Assembly (NCBI RefSeq): GCF_051622035.1
Contig: NC_135361.1
Location: forward strand, 27,211,205 to 27,275,204
Length of the DNA: 64,000 nt
Direction of reading: 5' to 3'
Source: Arctopsyche grandis
Taxonomy: Eukaryota > Arthropoda > Insecta > Trichoptera > Hydropsychidae
Position numbers and translations under genes: made by a program. The notes beneath the pieces are model-generated. The model was not told the origin of the DNA. It saw nothing but the letters and a program-made list of their open reading frames with translations, and searched no databases. Shown in pieces: positions 33,851-43,588 of this stretch (positions are counted from its first letter, which is position 1; each line of letters begins with the position of its first letter).

Positions 33851-34427
33851 GTTACACCGAATCCGTGAAATTGTCTTTTACACGCATTCGGCAAGAGAAT
33901 TGCCGAATTCGTGAAAAATGCAAACATGTTGCCCAGTTCACGGATTCCGTAAATTCTTCGCCAAGAATTTGTCTGCTCAAAGCATGGAGTCGGCAAATAG
34001 ACAGCAGCTCTCCGGTGTTGTTTTTTAGAACTGGACAGCGTGGACAAGTGTCAAAGTGACAGCTGAATGAGGATGTTTAATTTACATATTATTATGTATA
34101 ATATGACTACATACATATGTTTCGATCATCTCATATGACTTATACATAAATTAATGTCATTTTTATACATTTTGATCAATATTTTAACAGTGAAACATAT
34201 GTATGTAGTCATATTAAACATAATAATATGTAAATTAAACTAAATTAAACATCCTTATTCAGCTGTCACTTTGACACTTGGTTATAATATAACACGCTGT
34301 CCAGTTCACGCATTCGGCAAAGAATTTACGGAATCCGTGAACTGGGCAACGTGCTTGCATTTTTCATGCATTCGGCAATTCTCTTGTCGAATGCTTGTAA
34401 TAGACAATTTCATGGATTCGGTGTAAC
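33851..34427. mobile_element. Large foldback element, arms about 250 bp
   Basis: Starts GTTACACCGAATCCGTGAAA and ends with its complement. Both arms carry CATTCGGCAA, GAATTCGTGAA and GTCACTTTGACACTTG-type blocks and the TATGTATGTAGTCATATTA stretch. A short unpaired centre lies near 34145. No ORF. A partial copy is at 57055-57342. Confidence 0.8.
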
Positions 34428-34974
34428 ATATACATATATGTACATATGTACATAGTTTCAGGTAAAGTGAAGATCACTCAGAAGACCACTCTTAAATTAT
34501 CACTAGTCACCGGACCCAGAAGGTTCCGCGTATTGTTTAAAGGTTGTAAATGCATTGTTAAAGGTTTGCCGAACCTTTTTTACAAATGATTTTTACAACA
34601 ATGGAACAATGGATAGTACTGTGACTATTCTACCTCTAATTATCAGTATTAAATTAAAGATAACTCATAAATTGTCACGTGAAATGCCTCGCACGATGAA
34701 ATTATTAACTTTAAGATATAAATGTAGAAAAAAGGAATATTTTTTACATATTAAAACATAATACTCTTCACTCATCATTTATTAATCTCACTCCTTTGTC
34801 GCAAGTGAGCTATAAGTATTGAATGCGCATCGAAACGTCAAAGGCCAAGCGTCATCACTGCAACTCACTACATAGACTGGACTCGCTTACTTACCTTGCT
34901 AAAAAATATTTTTGTTTGTTTTTTTTTATGTAGAGTACAATTTTAATACAACAAATCGTTCTCGTTAACTTTAT
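34428..34974. other. Intergenic DNA, no gene seen
   Basis: AT-rich. A short ORF at 34555-34761 resembles nothing. Confidence 0.45.
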
Positions 34975-35172
34975 ATATTTTTATATAGACAATAGTCCCG
35001 ATTTACAACCTATGGAATATTTATGAGCTATTATAAAGCAAAAGGAATAAAAACAACACCCTGGGGCACATTATGAGTTAAACAAAACTGTTGAAAATGT
35101 ATGGTTTGATGAAATTTCGGACGACATACTAAAAAAAGTCTTATTGTCCGTGCTGGCAGGTATGAATCCCAT
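34975..35172 (+). pseudogene. Tc1/mariner transposase C-terminal remnant
   Basis: The plus frame reads SPDLQPMEYLWAIIKQKE, equivalent to the SPDLNPIE.LW motif around the last catalytic residue of Tc1 transposases. After a shift it reads VWFDEISDDILKK and MNPIIK. Truncated and frameshifted. Confidence 0.7.
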
Positions 35173-35527
35173 CATAAAACCTAGACGATTGTCTAGTAAT
35201 TATTATATTACTATTAATTGTTGTCATATGTCCATTGCCTATGTATTTTAATTCATAGAAAAATATATACTGTAATATTATTTTAGCTGGAGACATTTGA
35301 AATACATATAAGAAAAATGCTCTATTGTGCATGTTTTTTTAAAATTCGTATCTCGCCTTAATTTAAAAATATAAATAATCATTTTTAATCGTTAAACATG
35401 TTAAATAGTTGAAATCAAATAATAAAACCAAAAAAAATTGTGTATAGCCTCATGTAATTAAAAAAAATCGAAAGCATCGAACAATTGAAAGTGATGCGAT
35501 TTCTCTGCACGTTACTGTATATGTACA
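35173..35527. other. Intergenic DNA, no gene seen
   Basis: AT-rich, likely continuation of the decayed transposon. Confidence 0.4.
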
Positions 35528-35912
35528 CTAGCTGAACCCGGCATGCGTTGCAATGCCAGAATAAGGCATACAATTCCCGTTCCCGTTCCGGTTGCGTTCC
35601 CGTTCCTGTTCCCGTTTCAAGTGATGGTTGAAGCTAAACTAACGTCTCTTCAACGCCGTGTCGTCATAAACCAACTGGTAACGTGGTTACCAACGAACAC
35701 ATTCCCTTGACTACACAATGGCGCTTCAAACTTTCGCGTCGGTATAATCGTTATTTCGAATATTATTATTAAGAGATTTTTCCCATTTTTTTTCACATTA
35801 AGCTTTCCGGACATGCATACAACAAATCCTGAAAGTTCCATTGTAATCGGTTGAGTGGTTTAGGAGCCTATACGAGACAGACAGACAGACAAACAGACAT
35901 TCAATTATATAT
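35528..35912 (-). mobile_element. Helitron-like element, GGGAACGGGAAC-bearing (family 3)
   Basis: Minus strand ends GGCATTGCAACGCATGCC (hairpin), GGGTTCAGCTAG before T, a Helitron-type 3' end. The interior holds (GGGAAC)n and CCACTCAACCGATTAC followed by CTTTCAGGATTTGTTG. Near 35880-35900 a CTGTCTGT run. Same family as 40715-41068, opposite orientation. Confidence 0.75.
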
Positions 35913-36570
35913 TTATATGTACATATTGGAATCAGAAATATGACAAAACTAGGCACAATTGTTCCCTCCCAACGTTCTCCAATTTTCCCAGACATTTTCG
36001 ACATTTTCCAAACCCAACACAGTTATTGAGTAGATTTGGTAATTGGATTCTTCAGTACCATTCGCAATTGAATGGATTGCGTAAAATTCGCCAGCGCCTC
36101 GTTGTATCGAAATAATTTAATTGCGCTCGCGTCCCTTTTCCGTCCCCTCAAAAGTGTCACCTTTTAACCCTAAAAACCCGGCGCGCAAGATAATGAATGT
36201 AATGATAAGTCGTGATGATGCCGACATTGGCGAGTTCCATTAGCCCGGGCTTATTGTGATACCCCACCCATCTCAACCCCCATAACCCCCTCCCCTTTTC
36301 AAGGTACCTGAACGGGGGCGCCAGACCGGGCTGGAACGCCTCTACTTTAATCCGATTCGAGCTTTATATTAAAAAAAGCTTAATATATTAATAGAATATT
36401 AATAAAAACATTCTACTCGTATAAAAATAGATTCGCCCTCTGTATTTAAGCGTAGAGCTCATAATGAAAATACCAAAATTGCTGTTTTACAAACATCCAT
36501 TTATGTCAAAATTGTCTTGTACATAAAATTAATATATTTTTCGAATAACTTTGATACCACTCAATGATGT
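35913..36570. promoter_or_regulatory. Non-repetitive island, possible regulatory DNA
   Basis: 36090-36360 is GC-richer, single-copy in the window and lacks an ORF. It contains AGATAATG (GATA-like), TTATTGTG and C-rich runs. Function inferred only from composition. Confidence 0.25.
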
Positions 36571-36579
36571 ATAATATGT

Positions 36580-36971
36580 CGGTCTCCGTGACGAGCCAGA
36601 ATGTTAAATTACAGAAAACGCAAATATCGGAAGGCAAAGATCGAAAATCGAAAGATCTTAAGTCGAAAGATCAAAAACAAATGGTGCATGGTAAATGGTA
36701 CATACTCACTTTATTTGCGCGAGCAGGATACAACAGGAACAAGAGGAACAGGCTTTTCCTCCTGTATTAATGTGCGCGCGCAGAATACGGGAGGAAAAGC
36801 ATGTTCCTCTTGTTCCTGTTGTATCCTGCTCGCGCAAATTAAGTGAGTATGTACCGTTTACTATGCACCCTTTTTTTTGATCTTTCGACTTAAGATCTTT
36901 CGATTTTCGATCTTTGCCTTCCGATATTTGCGTTTTCTGTCATTTAACATTCTGTATCGTCACGTAGACCC
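36580..36971. mobile_element. Mutator-like foldback element with 9 bp target duplication
   Basis: 392 bp made of two arms of about 195 bp with almost no spacer; the arms meet at GTGCGCGCGCA. Termini: CGGTCTCCGTGACGAG and the complement of GGGTCTACGTGACGAT. Direct flanks ATAATATGT occur at 36571-36579 and 36972-36980. Long terminal repeats plus a 9 bp duplication are the mark of MULEs. No transposase. Confidence 0.85.
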
Positions 36972-36984
36972 ATAATATGTATGA

Positions 36985-37260
36985 ATCGGGTATAATTCCC
37001 TTGAACTTCGGAGAAACTTGTCATTAATTCGTTTGGTTCTCCAGCTTCTTTTGATAATACGATATGCCCGTCCTTGCCGGAACAGTTGGGATTTTATATT
37101 CCTAATAATTATTTGCATGGTAGACATCATCATTTGATAGTTGTACCTTCTGCCCGCACAGTTACTTATCGGATGGCTCAAATTTCAAGAGCTATCCGAC
37201 TATTCAATGAAACCGTTGTTGTGCTTTAATGTGCTATTTTCCACCTTAGTGTGCGTAGAC
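36985..37260 (+). pseudogene. Non-LTR retrotransposon C-terminal fragment
   Basis: Plus-strand frames NSLELRRN... then DIHHLMVVP... (broken by stops) are a diverged copy of the C-terminal end of the element at 2008-3310, including the region near ARTVLFRMAPIPRAIRL. Confidence 0.7.
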
Positions 37261-38020
37261 TGAGCAACAAAAAAAATTACCAGAGCGGATACTAACCAAT
37301 ATTTACTAAATTTGACCCACTAAATTCGAATATGACAATTATTTTTGTTTTTTGTGCGTTAGTGATTGTTTACAAGATATGAGCGTTTAAAAAAATGCGC
37401 GATTTTTACAGTTTTTTAGCTTTTGCGGTCTTAAACTCAAAATCTAGCATTGCTGTGCTCAAAATGAGTATCGGAATCAATATTCAGATGTTTTTCTTAC
37501 CGATTTTGATATTTTATTGCTTTAAAATACTTATAATTAATTGTCTAGCGAATTTTAAAAGTCAAAAATATATATTTTTACGGATTTTTTCTCCGTGCTA
37601 TTTTGCGTTTATTTGGCCAGTTTTTTATTTCACCACGTTTATAAGGATTGGTTTTCTATCTCAATATTTTTTTTTATCTAAACGTACTAACTCCAGCGGT
37701 AATTGCGATAGAAATGCTTCCGATGTGTACCCAATTGTATCGCGGATAACGTTGGTGCAAGCGAGGTGGCATGTAGTCCGAGTGCTGTACTCTGTGAGGT
37801 GGATCACATGCCATCTAGATATGTATTTGTGTATTTATTTATCCATTATATACTAATCCCGACCAAATATGACACTAAAGTTTGCTCAAGGTGACATTTA
37901 CATATAACCAAACTTATTATTATAATAAATACATTATGTAAATGGATAAATAATAATAATAACAATATTGTGACCAATGTGACCTGATAGGTTGCCTTAA
38001 TGCGTCACACCACTCTTAAT
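37261..38020. other. Unassigned DNA, probably repeat-derived
   Basis: A plus ORF (37395-37856, 153 codons) is hydrophobic because it is AT-rich; it has no domain or splice context. A GTGGCATG...CATGCCA hairpin lies near 37767-37814. Confidence 0.35.
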
Positions 38021-38117
38021 TCTTATACATATATCAATTCCTTCTAATCCTTTTAATTCTTATATATCAATTCCTTCCGTAAGCCACCCGTTGAAATATC
38101 AACGGGCACAACACTAG
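38021..38117 (+). mobile_element. Helitron family 2 3' end with perfect hairpin
   Basis: Stem CCCGTTGA (38087-38094), loop AATA, stem TCAACGGG (38099-38106), then CACAACACTAG before T. This is a canonical Helitron 3' terminus. The 5' end is not located. Confidence 0.8.
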
Positions 38118-38261
38118 TATCTTACATAGTAAGGTGATGGAATGAGACTTATATTAATTCAAGCCATCCTTTATTTACAGAAGCACTGTAACATAGAGTT
38201 TTATGCATATATGCACTTATAATACAAATTAAGAATGTAATTTTCGGTTTTTTAAATTAAA

Positions 38262-38475
38262 AGCAGCACGGCTCGGTGGATGCGTTTATATTAAGCACCG
38301 AGAGTGCTATTCTTTAATGCTGCTGATCAGACTTGGATACGTGTGACTCCAAATCAATCGTTTCCTATCAGAGTCTGCTAGTTTATCTGATTTCATTGTT
38401 GAAACGGTTCCTCCATCAAATTGGCAAAAAAATCCTACCCACTATGTCACCACTATCTATATTTCGCATTGGCGT
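38262..38475 (+). repeat. tRNA-derived SINE copy
   Basis: GCTCGGTGGATGC head, TGCTGATCAGACTTGGATA, TTTCCTATCAGAGTCTGC, TGTTGAAACGGTTCC and the CCTACCCACTATGTCACC end. Confidence 0.75.
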
Positions 38476-38529
38476 TTATCTGTTAGGCCTTCCCGGTATA
38501 TATCAATGTAAAATAAAATAAAATAATTT

Positions 38530-39010
38530 CAAAATATGCCGATTATGCCCCATCGCGAAACTACGATTTCGTAGCACATTCGGGTTTTAAAGAAAATGCG
38601 AGAATTTTCCGAGTGCGTTTGCAAATTTTCCATATTATTTTTCGCGTACGCAACGGGGAGTGATGATGGCGTGGCCGCGAATAAGATATTAAACGGTGTT
38701 TATGTATATTATATTATATAAATTTAATTTACAATGTCGCTTATTTTTATGAGTTTTCCCCACTTTGTCAAGCAACAATAACGGGGGAAATGTACACGTG
38801 AATAAATTACCCCAAAGTGGGGGAGCTTCAATAGCTTTAATTATATGGCAACATTTGTGCGCTACCGGCTCGAGCGCTCGCCAATCTGCAGCGCTTGCGA
38901 AACTTGAAACGCGTAAATATTTATCGAATAAATTGAATTAAAAGTGGTATTTATTGTAAAAATGCCTCCGACACTCAAATTATATGGAAAATTGAGAGAT
39001 TATTTGCCAC
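38530..39010. promoter_or_regulatory. Non-repetitive island with inverted CCCCACTTTG pair
   Basis: Single-copy in the window, GC-richer than its flanks, with CpG-rich parts. CCCCACTTTG (38759) and its complement CAAAGTGGGG (about 38813) face each other across about 45 bp that holds AACAATAA (Sox-like) and a CACGTG E-box. Also GAGCGCTCGCC and AAATATTTATCG (about 38870-38925). Candidate enhancer or conserved element. Confidence 0.35.
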
Positions 39011-39099
39011 TGATTCAGATTTTTTTTTTTTTGCTAAAACAGTCAAACAGATCTCGGTGATTACTAAGAAATAGCCATACTTACATACATATTTTTATT

Positions 39100-39180
39100 T
39101 TTTATTTTTACATATATACCAGGAAGGCCTTACAGGTAAATCCCAATGCGCCTTCCTGGCCAATTACAAATACAAATCCA
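39100..39180 (-). mobile_element. 3' end of a non-LTR element, CAGGAAGGCC type
   Basis: Minus strand ends with GGCCAGGAAGGCGCATTGGG, the complementary GGCCTTCCTGGTATATATG block and an A-rich tail. A shorter copy is at 41950-42015. Inverted GGCCAGGAAGGCGC / AGGCCTTCCTGG gives a 3' UTR stem. Confidence 0.6.
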
Positions 39181-39289
39181 GCATTTTTTATTATAAGTCG
39201 TTGAATTGCGAGACACTGAAAAAACTCGCAAATTAACGAGACATCTATGAATTGTACATAAATTTTTATTGTACATCCATCAAATTTCA

Positions 39290-39525
39290 AATAGTGGTGA
39301 CATAGTAGGTAGGAAGGATTTTTAGCCAATTTTTTTTCCGGGAACCGTTTCAACAATGAAATCAGAGAAAATTGGCAAACTCTGATAGGAAACGATCAAC
39401 CTGGAGTCACAAATCCAGGTCTGACCAACAGCATACTCTGAAAAATTCATTTTCATTCAGGGATAGAACCCAGCACCTTCTTGACGGTAAGCAGAAGCTT
39501 AACGTCTGAGCTATGCTGCTGGCTA
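39290..39525 (-). repeat. tRNA-derived SINE copy (minus)
   Basis: Full family body reversed: GTAGGTAGGAAGGATT, ACCGTTTCAACAATGAAATC, GGCAAACTCTGATAGGAAAC, CTGGAGTCACAAATCCAGG. Then box B-like GGGATAGAACCC and box A-like CTGAGCTATGCTGCTGGC. Confidence 0.8.
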
Positions 39526-39788
39526 TGTATATGTATATATATGTATATCATATGTGCCATGACAGGAATTACCCCCAAGGCGACACATACAGTTAGATTA
39601 TTAGTGTACATACATAAGTACTAAACAATTTTAAAACAACAGTACATGAAATACAGTAGTATACAATAGAGACGTCTATGGACAATCAACAAAATTTTGA
39701 TACACAGCAAATTTGTGAGAAATACATTATGTAGGTAGCATATTTTTATAAGATTCAACAAATTCGACATGCTAATAAATCGAATTTG
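39526..39788. other. Intergenic DNA, no gene seen
   Basis: AT-rich; nothing recognised. Confidence 0.5.
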
Positions 39789-39979
39789 CGAGAAACTGAG
39801 GGGAAGGATACCAATTTATTGGATCCGTCCCAGTAATTAGTTTAGAAAATTCTAACAGGAGAAGGTCGATCTGTGTTTTAATTACCACAATATTTCGCCA
39901 GCAGCGTATTTGACTGGTACTTGAACCCACGACCTTTCTAATTGTATAAAATAGCTCTACCAGTGCACTGCGCTGTGGC
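39789..39979 (-). repeat. Diverged SINE copy (minus)
   Basis: GAGAAACTGAGGGGAAGG, ACCAATTTATTGGATCCG and CGCCAGCAG blocks, box B-like TTGAACCCACGACC, box A-like CACTGCGCTGTGGC. More diverged than the other copies. Confidence 0.6.
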
Positions 39980-40341
39980 TAATTTATGGTAAAATGTGAC
40001 GCCATTTTAGTATTTTACTTTTGCATTTGTAATAGTATTAATATGAACCATTCTGTTTTCAATTTATGAATACTTAATGACGATTGATGTTTTTCCTGTA
40101 TTTTTGTACTATTTATTTATATTTTTTTCTTTTGTTTTACTTTTGACCATTGTGGTGCATTACCTGTAATGTGACAACTTATATAACACATAAAGATCTC
40201 GAATTTTAGGAGATAAATATGCAAACAAATTCAATTGCAATTTCTGAATTAATAATAATTGTGATGATCGTCAATTTATTTGACAGTGAATTCATCAAAG
40301 GTTTTATCCTTCTCAGAACACATTATTTACCAAAATATAAG
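39980..40341. other. Intergenic DNA, no gene seen
   Basis: AT-rich; CCATTGTGGTGCATTACCTG near 40147 resembles the non-LTR 3' UTR motif at 2035 and may be a remnant. Confidence 0.45.
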
Positions 40342-40575
40342 CAATCGGCAACATAGCTCAGTGGTTAGCGTATAAAGCTAATAACTGAAGGGTTACGGGC
40401 CAAAACCTTGACCCAGCAGTGTTGCTGGCCAGACTTTGAATGACTCCAGATATTATATGACTCCAGATCAATTGTTTCCTATCGGAGTTTGCCAATTTGT
40501 CTGATTTAATCGTTGAAACGATTCCTCGCCAAATTGGCTACCTACCCTCTATTTCTCAACATTATTTGAATATAA
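40342..40575 (+). repeat. tRNA-derived SINE, best-kept copy
   Basis: Begins with tRNA-like GCAACATAGCTCAGTGGTTA (box A TAGCTCAGTGG) and a degenerate box B (GGGTTACGGGCCAAAACC). Then TTGCTGGCCAGACTTTGAAT, TTTCCTATCGGAGTTTGCC, TCTGATTTAATCGTTGAAAC and CTACCTACCCTCTA. Defines the family, about 220-230 bp. Confidence 0.85.
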
Positions 40576-40714
40576 TTTCAAATTTATAATAATGTTATAA
40601 ATTCACATACAGTACATATGTAAAAATTTGCCATAAGTTCCGCCTTGGGTATATTGTGTTTCCTTTTTTAATGCGATTTATATAGTTTTCCATCAGAAAC
40701 ATGTTCATATTACT

Positions 40715-40732
40715 AATAAATATAAAAATGAA

Positions 40733-40772
<40 letters not shown>

Positions 40773-41068
40773 TCGAATAAGCTGCTAAACCACTGAACCA
40801 ATTACGATGAAACTTTCAGGATTTGTTGGGTGCATGTCCGGGAAGATTACTGTGAATGGGAAAAACGGGAAAAAACGGGAACGGAAAAACGGGAATGAGT
40901 GTCATTGCAACGCAATAATTTCAAATGTGTTGGCTACATGCGTTTTTCTGACAAATGGGAACGGGAACGAGAGCGGGAATGGGAGCGGGAACGAGAACGT
41001 GAACGGGAACGGGAACGGGAATTGCATGCGTTATTATGGCATTGCAACGCATGCCCGGGTTCAGCTAG
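40715..41068 (+). mobile_element. Helitron-like element, GGGAACGGGAAC-bearing (family 3)
   Basis: Contains (GT)n (40738-40770), CCACTGAACCAATTACGATG, TTTCAGGATTTGTTG, GGGAACGGGAACGGGAA-type repeats and the 3' end GGCATTGCAACGCATGCCC, GGGTTCAGCTAG before T. No ORF of note. Confidence 0.78.
40738..40770. repeat. (GT)n microsatellite
   Basis: About 33 bases of TG repeats inside the family 3 Helitron, at a place where the other copy has CTGT repeats. Confidence 0.95.
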
Positions 41069-41194
41069 TTACTAATAAATACTTAATACTTAATATGATT
41101 TCTATTTTAAAATAATAAATAAAGCATAGTGTATGTAGATATGAAATAATGTTGTGTAAAATAGTGTTAGAAACGTATACGAAATTTATAAATT

Positions 41195-41395
41195 ATAGGT
41201 TTTTGAGCTCTTTTTCCTATTACGCTGTACATATTAACATTATAATAATATAATACTATGATTACTAACAAAATTAAATTAAAATTGTAAAATAGAAAAT
41301 GGTCAGTAGATCAGTGGATCATTAAAATAGATATATGATGTATTGTTTACATAAATTAGTAATAATAAAAAGCATTCAAAAATCAAAATCAAAAT
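41195..41395 (+). repeat. Dispersed 185 bp repeat, retroelement 3' end
   Basis: From GAGCTCTTTTTCCTATTA through TATGATTACTAACAAAATTA and GGTCAGTAGATCAGTGGATC to AATAATAAAAAGCATTCAAA. Copies at 50990-51178 and, reversed with a poly(A), at 54822-55025. Likely a non-LTR 3' UTR. Confidence 0.75.
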
Positions 41396-42675
41396 TTATA
41401 AATTGATACTTCTTATTTTTTATGAATATTTTGAGTAATAACTATAATTGTCACACACTTTGGGAAGCTGCGTGCATCCCTCTCTCCCTGTTATGGAATT
41501 CCAAAAGGCGAAGCAGTGGTTTGTAGAAAACGTGCTCATTGGCGTAGTCGAGTGCCAACTATACAAAACCGCAATATGGTAAAACGGATTTTTGGAAAAA
41601 TCCCCAACGCCAAATAGTTTACTTCAATTCCAACTGAAGTATTCATTAATTCAAAACACGTATGTATGTACATACATATGTTTGTATAATAATCATATTT
41701 TAACTAATTCAAACACTATTATTATTTTGATACCCCCTTTGACTAACATTTCAGGTTCTAAAGTTTACTTTGTGTGTATAAATGTTTCAAAACTTTGAAA
41801 CAAAATTACTTTTTAACCGTCAAACATACATATGTATATATGTATACACCAATTCGCTCCATAGTTTTGAAATAGCTATGAAAAAATAACAGGAACTGAA
41901 TACAGTAAATATCACGTGGAAGACTCACCTGCTAAATGTATGCAACCGATTTTATATTTATTTATTTATTTATTTACATATATACCAGGAAGGCCTTACA
42001 GGTAAATCCCAATTATAATAACTACTAGTGTTGTACCCGATGAAATACAATATGATCGCATGGGTGTTGGCATATTAATTTATATAATTAAAAAAAATGT
42101 GTCGGTTCTGTGTTTGATCCGCACGCGGTCGAATTTTTTTCAAATATGTACCTTTTAAATACAATATAAATAAAATAAAAAATATATAAAAAATACCTAC
42201 CTACCTATGTACGTGTAAACAATATAAAACACCAATAGGAAAAATAATAAATTTTCAATACATGGCGGTAAGTGCTCAGAGACTTAGCTCCGTCTATTTT
42301 CCTAGAGGAATCATTGGTAACAAACAGTATATGTATGTGTATAGAATTTTTTTTCTTTTGTTATTATATTCGTATACGTTTTGGAAATGATTTAGCCGTG
42401 ACGCACATATGTACAAATTTATGTCGAATCGAAACGACTATTATAGTACGGCGAGCGTTATCCCAGACTGACACACAGAATAGCGATATTATACATATAT
42501 ATGATATGTAGAGCATAAATATGTCAAACAGTAATGAGATGGGTTTATAATTAATGACATAACATTATCGATATCTTAATTTAGCGAAGGGACATACATA
42601 TTTCTCATCCAATATGACCATAAATGCTTGCGCAGATCTATACGAATACCTCAATAACTTTTCAAATATAGTATA
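41396..42675. other. Intergenic DNA, no gene seen
   Basis: Includes the short CAGGAAGGCC-type retroelement end at about 41950-42015. A GC-richer bit at 41465-41545 is unassigned. No coding feature recognised. Confidence 0.45.
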
Positions 42676-42909
42676 CTAGTTTTTTTACTCGGCTTCGCTC
42701 AGTATTTTTAATATAAACAGCGTAAACATGGCGAATCTTATAGTAAAATATCCATTTATTTTTTTATTAAATTTGTTTTAATCGAAAAAAATATATTATT
42801 CAACCAAATGAATTGTCGTCATATAAACTTTGTGTTGTTTACGAAATTCCCAACCAACATTACATATATTTTTACATACTTACAAAGTCTTTCGAAATTA
42901 TATATTAGA
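42676..42909 (-). mobile_element. Mini-Helitron family 1 copy
   Basis: Minus strand: T at the edge, TCTAATATATAATTTCGAAA at 42909, hairpin GAGCGAAGCCGAG, TAAAAAAACTAG at 42676. 234 bp. Directly followed by a family 2 end. Confidence 0.85.
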
Positions 42910-42947
42910 TTTATAATTCGTTGAAATGTCAACGGGCACAAAATTAG
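42910..42947 (+). mobile_element. Helitron family 2 3' end abutting a family 1 copy
   Basis: Stem CGTTGA / TCAACG around AATG, then GGCACAAAATTAG before T. Lies immediately beside the family 1 element, so one probably inserted into the other's terminus. Confidence 0.6.
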
Positions 42948-43029
42948 TTATAATAAGGCAGCGCACTATTGTGTAAAGCGTATTAATTTCCTCATTTAAT
43001 GTATGAGGTATAAGCAATTTTCTGGTGAA

Positions 43030-43160
43030 ATTTCGAGGAGGGCATAGCCTCCGCCGCTGGAGCGCCCGTTGGGGGGGCGAAGGGCCCCGTCGCGGGGGGC
43101 GGAGCTACCTCTTTTGATTCTCCGCCGCCAGATTAATAGAAATACCTCGCGTTCCCCACC
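43030..43160. repeat. Strongly GC-rich patch, probable repeat fragment
   Basis: GGAGCGCCCGTTGGGGGGGC and GGGCCCCGTCGCGGGGGGCGG in DNA that is otherwise AT-rich. The abrupt composition change suggests an inserted element. No other copy in the window. Confidence 0.45.
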
Positions 43161-43588
43161 ACAGTGACGCATTCGACCAATACATACATATTCGGGTATA
43201 CATACAGACGAGTATCTACATACAAATACATACAGAAATGTGTTTTTGTGCGGACAAATATATTGCATGCGCATATACAAGTCATTTTTGATAGCGTTCA
43301 TCCTCGCCGAATCGATTAACGACCCAATAAAATAAAAAGAAAAGTCGTGACGAATGTTCATTTTTTATTTATTCTATTTCCACTATATAGGTGTGTTATA
43401 TACGAAGCGTGAAACACGACCCTTTCGTGATGAAATGTCAAAATGCAATTAATTATAATATTATTGTTAAGCGATTAGTTGTTTGAAGTACATGTCGTCA
43501 AAAAAAGCGGAACACTCAGTGAGTAAATAAAAAATAAAAAATAAATGTTAGTTCGCACTCAAAAATACCAAAAACGTTAATTACAGAC
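43161..43588 (+). promoter_or_regulatory. 5' flank of the repeat-protein gene
   Basis: An initiator-like TCAGT (43516-43520) lies 69 bases upstream of the ATG. A TATATAG at about 43384 is too far away to serve it. A TTACAG acceptor-like site ends two bases before the ATG, so an upstream noncoding exon is possible. Confidence 0.3.

Noticed and set aside
37395-37856. A membrane protein gene
   Set aside because: Hydrophobicity follows from AT-rich codons; no splice sites, no conserved motif, and repeat-like surroundings.
40342-40420. A tRNA gene
   Set aside because: The promoter-like boxes belong to a SINE found many times in the window; the cloverleaf does not close and box B is degenerate.
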